This document shows positions 56,717 through 64,000 of a stretch of DNA of 64,000 bases, one piece after another. This DNA is from Secundilactobacillus similis DSM 23365 = JCM 2765 (GTDB lineage Bacteria; Bacillota; Bacilli; Lactobacillales; Lactobacillaceae). A program made the translations under genes and the position numbers. The stretch's first letter is position 1, and the number at the start of each line of letters is the position of its first letter. Below the pieces are notes generated by a model. That model had not been told where the DNA came from, did not search any database, and saw only the letters and a program-made list of their open reading frames with translations. The stretch lies in NCBI RefSeq assembly GCF_001311075.1, contig NZ_BBAD01000004.1, positions 1 through 64,000 of the forward strand. The letters run 5' to 3'.

Positions 56717-57348
56717 TCACTTAAACGTCGTAATCTGACTAGCTGGTTCCCGGTAAGAAGCGCTTAATTGACCAACGGCCTTACCAACTGCAATCAACAT
56801 CACGGGGGCGTAACGGTTAGCGTCTAAATCTAACGCACTGACGATATGATCATGGTCGAAGCCAGTCATTGCGCCAGTATCGTAGCCGTGTTCTTGAGCA
56901 ACTAGCATAAACTGCATGATTGCCAAAGCGGTATCCATGGATAATGCGGCTTGCAAAGCTGGTTTCGGTGAGGCTTGTTCGATCTTATTAATGATGGGTT
57001 CAAGGTGGTCTCTAGCAGCTTGACTCATTTTATCTGCAGAAACGGCAGCGTCAAAAACGGAACCGATGTGTTCACTTGTCTTGAGATCTGCCAGGAATAA
57101 AACGAGGCGGAAGCAGTTGGGTTTTGCGTCCCGTTAGTCCCCATGAGTGGCTTGAGGGTTTTGCGGGCATCGTCACTGTCGATAACAACAACGCGCCAAG
57201 GTTGACGGTTTAATGCCGAAGGGGCGGTCATTGCCTCGTCTAGCATTTGTAACATTTCGGTGCGACTGATCGTAACGCTGGTATCAAATTGCCGGGTAGC
57301 ATGACGACTAGTCAGAATTTTTTGAAAATCAGTTTCAACAATTGCCAT
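56717..57348 (-). CDS. Nitroreductase family protein (frame break near 57099)
   Basis: FMN-dependent NAD(P)H oxidoreductase. SRHATRQFDTSVTISR is the N-terminal FMN-binding motif, and APSALNRQPWRVVVID follows. The frame breaks at AAAA 57098-57101 (a T is missing on the coding strand); correction gives FLFLADLKTSEHIGSV and 210 residues, normal. The C-terminal part has DTALAIMQFMLVAQEHGYDTGAMTGFD. ATG 57348 has AAGGAG eight bases upstream. Substrate unknown. Confidence 0.85.
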
Positions 57349-57447
57349 GAAAAACACTCCTTTTGGTTATTCTAGCGGGTATGGTGTGGGTTATACCGTG
57401 GCCGTTATGTTTAACTTATTCGGATTTGAGGACATGTCAATCATTGA

Positions 57448-58080
57448 TCATGCGCCGTAATAAATAATTGGCCGATCAGCTCGATTTTGTGGTTGGCGTT
57501 GATTAGCACCGAAGTGGGTTTTGAACCATTGCACTTGTTCGGCACTTACTGTTAGGGCCGGGTTAGTGATCACCAGCCATTCAACGCCCTCGGTAAGTGG
57601 CGGTGTGGTGAGCGAACCAAGGTAGTGGTAGCCCGTAGCGGCTTGTGGTGCCCAGTGCGATAGCGTGAGCGTGAGTGGCACCTCATGACCGGCACTAAAC
57701 TGATCGATCAACGTTTGCAAAGTCGTATCGGCGGGGCCTTGGTTGACCATTAACGCTACAACGCAAAGCTGACCGATCGTATTTTGATGAACTAGATGAA
57801 TTTCAAGTGCACTTGGTTGCCCCTTGATCAGATGCTCTGAGGGGCAGTGAAAATGCACTTGGGTGAACTGAAATGCACGATTGAAAATTGAAGCAGCCCC
57901 TTCGCCCAGAACCTTAATGGTGGTGTGATCGTCAGTTTCTAGATGGAGCTGATAAGGTGCGGTGATCTGAAACGGTAATGTCGCCGTACCGCCTGCTGTA
58001 AAGGGGGCAACTAGATTAATGGGTGATTGTTGGTGCCCACTTTGGGGCTGCCAATGAGTTTGATTGTCATAAGTAAACAT
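57448..58080 (-). CDS. Alpha-class carbonic anhydrase
   Basis: Zinc enzyme that interconverts CO2 and bicarbonate. 210 residues. Hallmarks: QSGHQQSPINL, the zinc histidines in FTQVHFHCPSEH (HxH) and EIHLVH (third His), YHYLGSLTTPPLTEGVEWLV. No signal peptide is present (MFTYDNQTHWQPQSG), although many bacterial alpha enzymes are exported. Single gene with its own short upstream region. Confidence 0.92.
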   Translation of the reverse strand: MFTYDNQTHWQPQSGHQQSPINLVAPFTAGGTATLPFQITAPYQLHLETDDHTTIKVLGEGAASIFNRAFQFTQVHFHCPSEHLIKGQPSALEIHLVHQNTIGQLCVVALMVNQGPADTTLQTLIDQFSAGHEVPLTLTLSHWAPQAATGYHYLGSLTTPPLTEGVEWLVITNPALTVSAEQVQWFKTHFGANQRQPQNRADRPIIYYGA

Positions 58081-58435
58081 CGCGAACCTACTTTCTGCGT
58101 GAAATTCGACGTTACGTTAACCTGATTATAGGCGGAAATTCGTGGTTTGAAAACGATAACTTATATAGGCCGTTAACTAAAAAACTTCATGAACGATCCA
58201 AGTGGTTATAGTTGCGTAATAGGTGGAGGTTTGCTATTATGTAATTACGTACGCAATGCATTGCAAAAGAGAAAGATATCCTATAAACGAATCGTCGTTT
58301 TGACAATGTGTTCAAGCGTAATGGTAGCGAAAGTGATCTCGCTATCGTAACGCCCGTTAGACGTCAAGCAATTTGGCGTGGCATATTATTGGTAGAAACA
58401 CGACTCTGGTACTTAAATTGAAGGGGGTTGAGCCA
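58081..58435. other. Intergenic region before dnaG
   Basis: No gene. Contains a 12-bp perfect palindrome GCAATGCATTGC (58254-58265), a TTGACA at 58300-58305 without a matching -10, and a hairpin built from GCGT/ACGC and TAGCGA/TCGCTA (58317-58355). These could be the dnaG-rpoD promoter and leader region, but I cannot place the promoter with confidence. Confidence 0.4.
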
Positions 58436-60308
58436 GTGGCAAGAATACCCGAACCCGTGATTGAACAAGTCCGCGATGCAACCGATATCGTGGATTTTAT
58501 TAGTCAGTACGTTCAATTACAAAAATCAGGTAAAAACCTATTTGGTCTGTGTCCGTTTCATGAGGAACGGACGCCTTCTTTTTCGGTTTCGGAAGATAAA
58601 CAGATTTTTCACTGTTTTAGCTGTGGCCGTGGGGGTAACGTCTTTAAGTTCTTGATGGAACTTGAAAATTTGAGCTTCCAAGAAGCCGTTGTTAAAGTTG
58701 CCGATTTCTCACACGTTGAGTTGGATGCAACCATTACGCGGCAGGCCGCCGGAACCAGTGGGCAGTCTGACCCACAATCACCGACGAATCAGTTGATTCA
58801 TCTGCACCAAGAAGCAACTAAGTTGTATCACCATATTTTGATGAATACCGAAGCGGGGCAGCCAGCGTTAGATTACCTGCATGAGCGAGTTTAACGGATC
58901 AGACGATCAACGATTACGGGTTAGGGTACGCCTCTGACCAACAGTTGTTGAAGCCGTTCTTTGAACAGCGACAGATTGATTACCAGACGTTACGTCATTC
59001 GGGGTTGTTTATTGAAAATCAGGATGGTGAGTTACGTGATCGGTTTGTTAATCGAATCATGTACCCAATTCGTAATGAGTCTGGTCAAGAAATCGCGTTT
59101 TCGGGTCGATTGTTGGCGAAGTTGCCAGATCAACCAAGTACCTGAACAGCCCGGAAACGGAATTGTTCAATAAGCGACGAGTCCTATTCAACTTTGATCA
59201 GGCTCGGGGGGCGGTTCGAAAACAAGGTAGTCTGATTTTATTTGAAGGCTTTATGGACGTCATGTCGGCTCACCAATCTGGAGTCGATAACGGCGTTGCA
59301 TCGATGGGGACCAGTTTGACTGAGGAGCAGATCTATGCGATTCAGCGGATCACAAAGCAGGTTTACGTCTGTTATGATGGTGATACGCCGGGGCAAAAAG
59401 CGACTCAGCGGGCATTAAAGATCTTACAGGATAATTCCAGCCTAACGTTGGGTGTTATCCAGATGCCCGAAGGAATGGATCCCGATGAGTATCGACGACA
59501 GTATGGCGAAGCAAAGTTAGCCGATGCTTTAGCAACGGCTAAGGAAACGCCAGTCGCTTTTATGATGCGGTACCTTAAAACGCAGTATGACGTTCAGTCC
59601 GATACGGGGCGGTTAAATTACCTCGATGACGTGATTGCGTTATTGGCAACGGTTCGTTCGCCAGTTGAGCAGGATGTTTACCTCACTCAACTGGCAACGA
59701 CCTTCCAATTAGATAAGGCCAGTTTGCGGCAGCAACTCAGCATGGTTCGGCCACCAGCGCCAACACCGCAGATTGCACCACCGCCCACTCAATCTTATGG
59801 TAACTATGGTGACGCCGATATGCCACCGGCACCAGCCGTTGTGCAACAACATCGGCAAACAACCCCACTCAGTCGAACGGAACGCGCGGAGCGAAATCTG
59901 TTGTTTCGCATGCTTCACGAACGCGACGTTTGGTTGCGGGTGACCGGCGTGGCTGGCTTTAGCTTCGTGCATGATGATTATCAGCTCATTTACACCATGG
60001 CTCAGGGATACTTTGAAACGCATCAGGACTACGCACCAGCGCAGTTCATTGATTATCTTCAAGATGACCACTTACAAAACTTACTCATCGAGTTGGAATC
60101 GATGCAGTTGAGTGACACCGCCGTTGACACTGAGATCGACGATTACTTGCAGGTGATCATGAACGATGCGCCACTTGAAGATCAGTTACGCAATCAGCAA
60201 CAAGCGTTACAGGAAGCGACCCGGTTAGGTGATCGTGACCAACAACGTCAACTGGTCATCGAGATCATTAAATTACAGCAACAAAAGCAGTCTAAAAAAC
60301 AAGCTTAG
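58436..60308 (+). CDS. dnaG: DNA primase (two frame breaks)
   Basis: Makes RNA primers at the replication fork. Zinc-binding domain [25 protein letters not shown] (as CPFH...HCFSC), then the RNA polymerase core with [13 protein letters not shown] and [14 protein letters not shown] (TOPRIM Glu and DxD), and a helicase-binding C-terminus. Breaks: G 58889 should be GG (restoring [13 protein letters not shown]) and AA 59136-59137 should be AAA (restoring [15 protein letters not shown]). Corrected length is 624 residues. GTG start with AAGGGGG upstream. It precedes rpoD by 11 bases. Confidence 0.93.
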
Positions 60309-60319
60309 GGGGCTCTCTA

Positions 60320-61441
60320 ATGGCAAAAGAAACAAATGATAAAACTTTTGATCAAAAGGCATTTGATAAAGCAATCAAGGACTTGGTGAAAACCTACAAG
60401 AAACAGGGCCAAGTAACTTACGATGTCTTATCAGACAAAATTGCGTCCCCATTTAGTTTAACCGCTAAGAAGATGGACCAACTCTTAGAAAAGGTCGAAG
60501 ATGCTGGGATCAGCGTTGTTGACGAAAAGGGTGATCCGGATGCTCGGGCGGTCAAAGCGGCCAAGAAGGTCAGCAAAGCCGAATTAAAGGATACGTCAGC
60601 ACCATCTGGTGTCAAGATCAACGATCCTGTTCGGATGTATTTGAAGGAAATTGGTCGGGTTAAGTTGTTAACGGCCGACGAAGAAGTTGCGTTAGCCCTT
60701 CGGATCGAAGAAGGCGACGAAGAAGCTAAACAAGAATTGGCCGAAGCTAACTTACGGTTGGTGGTTTCCATTGCTAAACGTTACGTTGGTCGTGGGATGC
60801 AATTCTTGGACTTGATCCAAGAAGGGAACATGGGTCTGATGAAGGCGGTCGAAAAGTTCGATTACCGTAAAGGGTTCAAGTTCTCAACTTACGCCACTTG
60901 GTGGATTCGTCAAGCCATCACACGGGCCATTGCTGACCAAGCTCGGACCATTCGGATCCCAGTTCACATGGTTGAAACCATCAACAAGTTGATTCGGATT
61001 CAACGGCAATTGCTCCAAGACTTAGGGCGTGAACCTACCCCTGAAGAAATTGGGGCCGAAATGGACATGCCAACGGAAAAGGTTCGTGAGATCTTGAAGA
61101 TCGCGCAAGAACCCGTTTCATTGGAAACCCCAATCGGTGAAGAGGACGATTCTCACTTGGGTGACTTTATCGAAGATGATGACGCTACGTCACCAGCCGA
61201 CCACGCCGCTTACGAATTGTTGAAGGAACAACTCGAAAGCGGCTTGGACACGTTGACTGACCGGGAAGAAAACGTCCTTCGGTTACGGTTTGGCCTAGAC
61301 GATGGTCGGACGCGGACCCTTGAAGAAGTTGGGAAAGTCTTCGGCGTTACTCGGGAACGAATTCGTCAAATCGAAGCTAAGGCGCTCCGGAAGCTACGCC
61401 ACCCATCACGTTCAAAGCAACTGAAAGATTTCTTGGAATAA
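60320..61441 (+). CDS. rpoD: RNA polymerase primary sigma factor RpoD/SigA
   Basis: Housekeeping sigma factor of 373 residues. Region 1.2/2: [53 protein letters not shown] and [10 protein letters not shown]. Region 4: [20 protein letters not shown] (RTLEEVG) and [20 protein letters not shown]. Recognises TTGACA/TATAAT promoters like those seen in this window. Co-transcribed with dnaG. Confidence 0.97.
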   Translation: MAKETNDKTFDQKAFDKAIKDLVKTYKKQGQVTYDVLSDKIASPFSLTAKKMDQLLEKVEDAGISVVDEKGDPDARAVKAAKKVSKAELKDTSAPSGVKINDPVRMYLKEIGRVKLLTADEEVALALRIEEGDEEAKQELAEANLRLVVSIAKRYVGRGMQFLDLIQEGNMGLMKAVEKFDYRKGFKFSTYATWWIRQAITRAIADQARTIRIPVHMVETINKLIRIQRQLLQDLGREPTPEEIGAEMDMPTEKVREILKIAQEPVSLETPIGEEDDSHLGDFIEDDDATSPADHAAYELLKEQLESGLDTLTDREENVLRLRFGLDDGRTRTLEEVGKVFGVTRERIRQIEAKALRKLRHPSRSKQLKDFLE

Positions 61442-61452
61442 AGATGGTTCTA

Positions 61453-61488
61453 GTCGGCACGACGTTGTTCGTTGTGCCGGCTTTTTTA
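61453..61488 (+). terminator. Terminator of dnaG-rpoD
   Basis: GTCGGCACGACG pairs with CGTTGTGCCGGC, followed by T6. Confidence 0.88.
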
Positions 61489-61632
61489 ATAGCTACGTGA
61501 TGAGTTTGCAAGTTGCTTTAAAAAGTTTGGTGGGAAATCGACAACCCGAAACCAATCCTAGTATAATAAGTGATAAGTCAGTACCACAGCGTTGCCGATG
61601 ACGCGATGCTGGAGGTCAAAGGAGAGAATGTT

Positions 61633-62340
61633 ATGAATGGGACACACCTGTCCAACCGCCTACAAACGGTGGCGGATTTTGTTAAAGCAGACGCACGGGT
61701 TGCCGATATCGGTTCGGACCACGCGTACTTACCAGTTCACTTGGCACAGCAAGGTCAATTGAGTTACGGCATTGCCGGTGAGGTTGTTCGTGGCCCATAC
61801 GAAAACGCCGCGGTTGAAATTCAGGCGGAGGGATTAACTGACCGCATTATTCCACGGTTAGCGGATGGCTTAGCGGCGATTCAGCCAGAAGATCACATTG
61901 ATACGGTGACAATTTGCGGCATGGGCGGGACCCTGATCGCTAAAATTTTGGAAGCAGGTCAAGCACACCTAACGCATACGGAACGGCTGATTTTACAGCC
62001 CAACGTTGGCGAATATAATGTACGGCGCTGGTTGCAGAACCACGCTTACGAGATTCAAGCGGAACGGATTTTGGAAGAAGATGGTCACGTTTACGAAATT
62101 ATTGTCGCCGATCCAGTAGCTACGCCGATTACGTACACGCCGGTTGAACTTAAATTTGGCCCGTTTCTGCTACAAGAAAAGAGTCCCGTTTTACAACAAA
62201 AATGGCGCCGTGAACAGGCCAGACTCGATCAAGTGATCACCACGATGCAGCAGGCCAAAAACGCCCCAGCAGCTAAAATTGCGGAGTTCCAAGCACAGCG
62301 TGATCAAATTCAGGAGGTTATTCTTAATGCTAGTAAGTGA
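61633..62340 (+). CDS. trmK: tRNA (adenine(22)-N1)-methyltransferase TrmK
   Basis: SAM-dependent methyltransferase (DUF633/YqfN) that methylates A22 of tRNA. 235 residues: RVADIGSDHAYLPVHLA SAM-binding motif, VTICGMGGTLIAKIL and RLILQPNVGEYNVRRWL. ATG 61633 is preferred over an in-frame ATG at 61570 because AAAGGAGA precedes it and the family starts here. Overlaps the next gene by 14 bases. Confidence 0.92.
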   Translation: MNGTHLSNRLQTVADFVKADARVADIGSDHAYLPVHLAQQGQLSYGIAGEVVRGPYENAAVEIQAEGLTDRIIPRLADGLAAIQPEDHIDTVTICGMGGTLIAKILEAGQAHLTHTERLILQPNVGEYNVRRWLQNHAYEIQAERILEEDGHVYEIIVADPVATPITYTPVELKFGPFLLQEKSPVLQQKWRREQARLDQVITTMQQAKNAPAAKIAEFQAQRDQIQEVILNASK

Positions 62341-63439
62341 GTTGATTGATCGTTTTGAACAGTTTGCACCCAAGCATTTGGCGGAACCGAAAGATCCGGT
62401 TGGTCTTCAATTAGGCGCGTTGTCGGCCCCGGTTCATAAGGTGTTAGTCACGCTAGACGTTCGACCAGAAGTGGTTGATGAAGCTATTGAAGTAGGCGCA
62501 GATTTGATTTTTGCCCATCATCCAATGATGTTTCATCCGGCGAAAAACTTAGATTTAAGTGATCCGCAAAATCAGATGTATGCAACGTTGCTCCAACACG
62601 GCATCACGGTTTACGCGGCTCACACGAACCTTGATAGTGCCGATGGTGGCATGAATGACTGGCTGGCAGAGGCACTTGGGTTACAGGATTTGAGCGGCAT
62701 GGTCGCCGGGTATCAAGAACCCATTTATACGGTGACGGTTCACGTACAATCGGTTTACGCCGATGCTGTTCGCTTAGCGATGGTCGGTGCCGGCGCCGGT
62801 CAAATGACCCATTACGAAGGGGCTAGTTTCGAATGGAGTGGTAACACTTGGTACACGCCGTTAGCCGGTGCTGATCCAGAATTAGGGCCTGAAGGTGAAC
62901 GCAACCACGTCGAAGAGTTTGGCATTCAAGCGCGGGTAACCGAGTCCCAACTGGCAACGGTGAGAAGTGCCATCAACGATGTCTATCCTGGTGGTCACCC
63001 AACCATCGACGTCAGCCCGCTAGCCGGTGATGGTCATCAGTATGCGATGGGTCGAATCGGTAACTTGCCAGCGCCGATGACGGTGCGGGCGTTCGCGGAA
63101 CACTGTAAGCAAGTCTTCAACGTCCCTGGCCTGCGATTAATTGCGGCCGATGAAACCAAATCCGTTCAACGCATCGCGGTATTAGGTGGCGATGGCGGCA
63201 AATTCTTTAAGTTAGCACAACGCTTAGGCGCGGACGCTTACGTGACTGGGGACGTCTACTACCATACTGGCCATGACATGATTGCGGCTGATTTCCCGGT
63301 AGTTGATCCCGGGCACCATATCGAAAGTATTTGTAAACCCAAACTGACGGCGCTGTTTAAGCAGTGGGCGACTGACAACAATTGGTCGCTTGAAGTCGTT
63401 GCGTCACAGTTAAACACGGATCCGTTCACGTTTATTTAG
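62327..63439 (+). CDS. yqfO: Nif3-like dinuclear metal center protein (YqfO)
   Basis: 370 residues of the NIF3/YqfO family with a dinuclear metal site: [36 protein letters not shown] and a C-terminal [14 protein letters not shown] and [12 protein letters not shown]-like insertion is expected between about 130 and 240. Function is not settled; it is often next to trmK. AGGAGG precedes ATG 62327. Confidence 0.92.
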   Translation: MLVSELIDRFEQFAPKHLAEPKDPVGLQLGALSAPVHKVLVTLDVRPEVVDEAIEVGADLIFAHHPMMFHPAKNLDLSDPQNQMYATLLQHGITVYAAHTNLDSADGGMNDWLAEALGLQDLSGMVAGYQEPIYTVTVHVQSVYADAVRLAMVGAGAGQMTHYEGASFEWSGNTWYTPLAGADPELGPEGERNHVEEFGIQARVTESQLATVRSAINDVYPGGHPTIDVSPLAGDGHQYAMGRIGNLPAPMTVRAFAEHCKQVFNVPGLRLIAADETKSVQRIAVLGGDGGKFFKLAQRLGADAYVTGDVYYHTGHDMIAADFPVVDPGHHIESICKPKLTALFKQWATDNNWSLEVVASQLNTDPFTFI

Positions 63440-63453
63440 AAAGGAAGTTCACG

Positions 63454-64000
63454 ATGACTTACGAGCAGTTATTACCCCGTTTTTTAAAATATGTGAAGAT
63501 TGAAACGCGTTCAGATGAAACCAGTGAAACGGTGCCATCAACCCAGAGTCAAGTGGTGTTCATTCAACAGTTAGCTGCTGAATTGAATGAAATCGGCATG
63601 AGCGATGTGCATGTTAACGATCAAAGTGGTTACGCGTTCGCAACGTTGCCAGCTAATACGGATCAAGCCGTTAAGACGTTGGGGTTCATTGCCCACGTTG
63701 ACACAGCCGATTTTAACGCGGAAAACGTGGCCCCTAAAATCGTTGAAAACTACGATGGCAAATCGATCATTCCGTTAGATGAGGCGGGTAAGTATCAGCT
63801 TGACCCAGCGGTATTTCCAAGTTTGAAAAAGTACCAGGGTCACACGCTGATCACCACGGATGGCCGGACGTTACTGGGAGCCGATGATAAGGCGGGGGTC
63901 GCTGAAATTATGACGGCGATGGCCTACTTGCTGACTCATCCAGAAATCAAGCACGGTACGATCAAAGTCGGTTTAGGGCCGGATGAAGAAATCGGCACTG
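63454..64000 (+). CDS. pepT: Peptidase T (tripeptidase), 3' end beyond window
   Basis: Partial gene: 182 codons seen. Cytosolic M20B metallo-aminopeptidase that releases the N-terminal residue of tripeptides. [20 protein letters not shown] at the start, [11 protein letters not shown] (metal His/Asp), [14 protein letters not shown] (bridging Asp) and LGPDEEIGT (catalytic Glu) are visible. AAGGAAG precedes the ATG; it follows yqfO by 14 bases. Confidence 0.94.
   Translation, partial: MTYEQLLPRFLKYVKIETRSDETSETVPSTQSQVVFIQQLAAELNEIGMSDVHVNDQSGYAFATLPANTDQAVKTLGFIAHVDTADFNAENVAPKIVENYDGKSIIPLDEAGKYQLDPAVFPSLKKYQGHTLITTDGRTLLGADDKAGVAEIMTAMAYLLTHPEIKHGTIKVGLGPDEEIGT

Noticed and set aside
1-64000. 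CRISPR arrays, rRNA or tRNA genes, insertion sequences with transposase, prophage genes
   Set aside because: Looked for regular spaced repeats, rRNA motifs, cloverleaf TTCGA arms and transposase or integrase frames; none was found.

Overview
The window is chromosomal DNA from a lactic acid bacterium of the family Lactobacillaceae. This rests on the gene order hisS-aspS, phoH-ybeY-dgkA-era-recO-glyQ-glyS and dnaG-rpoD-trmK-yqfO, on LPQT(S/N)-anchored MucBP adhesins with KxYKxGKxW signal peptides, and on T-box and TPP leaders. The species cannot be fixed from the sequence alone; a heterofermentative Levilactobacillus/Secundilactobacillus-like genome is my best guess.

Layout. 1-170 is the end of a repeat whose second, apparently complete copy (about 0.8 kb, terminal inverted repeats, no credible gene) lies at 4624-5413. 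Next come a cell-wall amidase and the T-box-controlled hisS-aspS operon. 5.5-8.4 kb holds an AllC-like M20 hydrolase, msrA and a YitT protein. 8.6-12.8 kb is a wall-teichoic-acid cluster (two CDP-glycerol transferases around TagG, no TagH) ending in nfo. 13-18.6 kb has a class B PBP, an oxidoreductase-acetyltransferase fusion, ppsR, rpsU, yqeY and a small secreted protein. 18.9-25.5 kb is a LacI-type sugar-acid regulon: lactonase and transporter on the minus strand, and isomerase, SDR, 2-hydroxyacid dehydrogenase, small ORF and regulator on the plus strand. Identical operators lie just downstream of both promoters.

25.7-29.9 kb is a leucine-rich/MucBP adhesin. 30.2-37.6 kb is a thiamin island. 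A TPP-riboswitch operon on the minus strand carries thiS-thiF-thiG, a second AllC-like hydrolase and an SLC1-type symporter. thiE and a second TPP-riboswitch operon (ylmB-like deformylase, ykoE-like ECF S component) lie on the plus strand. 37.8-44.4 kb holds a flavodoxin-like membrane protein, phoH-ybeY-dgkA-era-recO and a DHA2 exporter. 44.8-51.6 kb is a giant adhesin with 504-bp tandem repeats, followed by a LytTR/DUF3021 pair. 53-64 kb holds T-box-glyQS, a nitroreductase, an alpha-carbonic anhydrase, dnaG-rpoD-trmK-yqfO and the start of pepT.

Reading frames. Seventeen frame breaks occur, including in hisS, aspS (2), glyS, dnaG (2), phoH and dgkA. Nearly all are one-base losses or gains in short homopolymers, and correcting them gives proteins of normal family length. 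They are most likely sequencing errors, so these genes are reported as whole CDSs with the break noted.

Best candidates for new biology: (i) the TPP-controlled thiSFG operon with an amidohydrolase and a symporter but no dehydroglycine-forming enzyme; (ii) the structured 0.8-kb terminal-inverted-repeat element; (iii) the LacI-controlled sugar-acid pathway of unknown substrate; (iv) the hisS-aspS T-box with overlapping Asp and His specifier codons.
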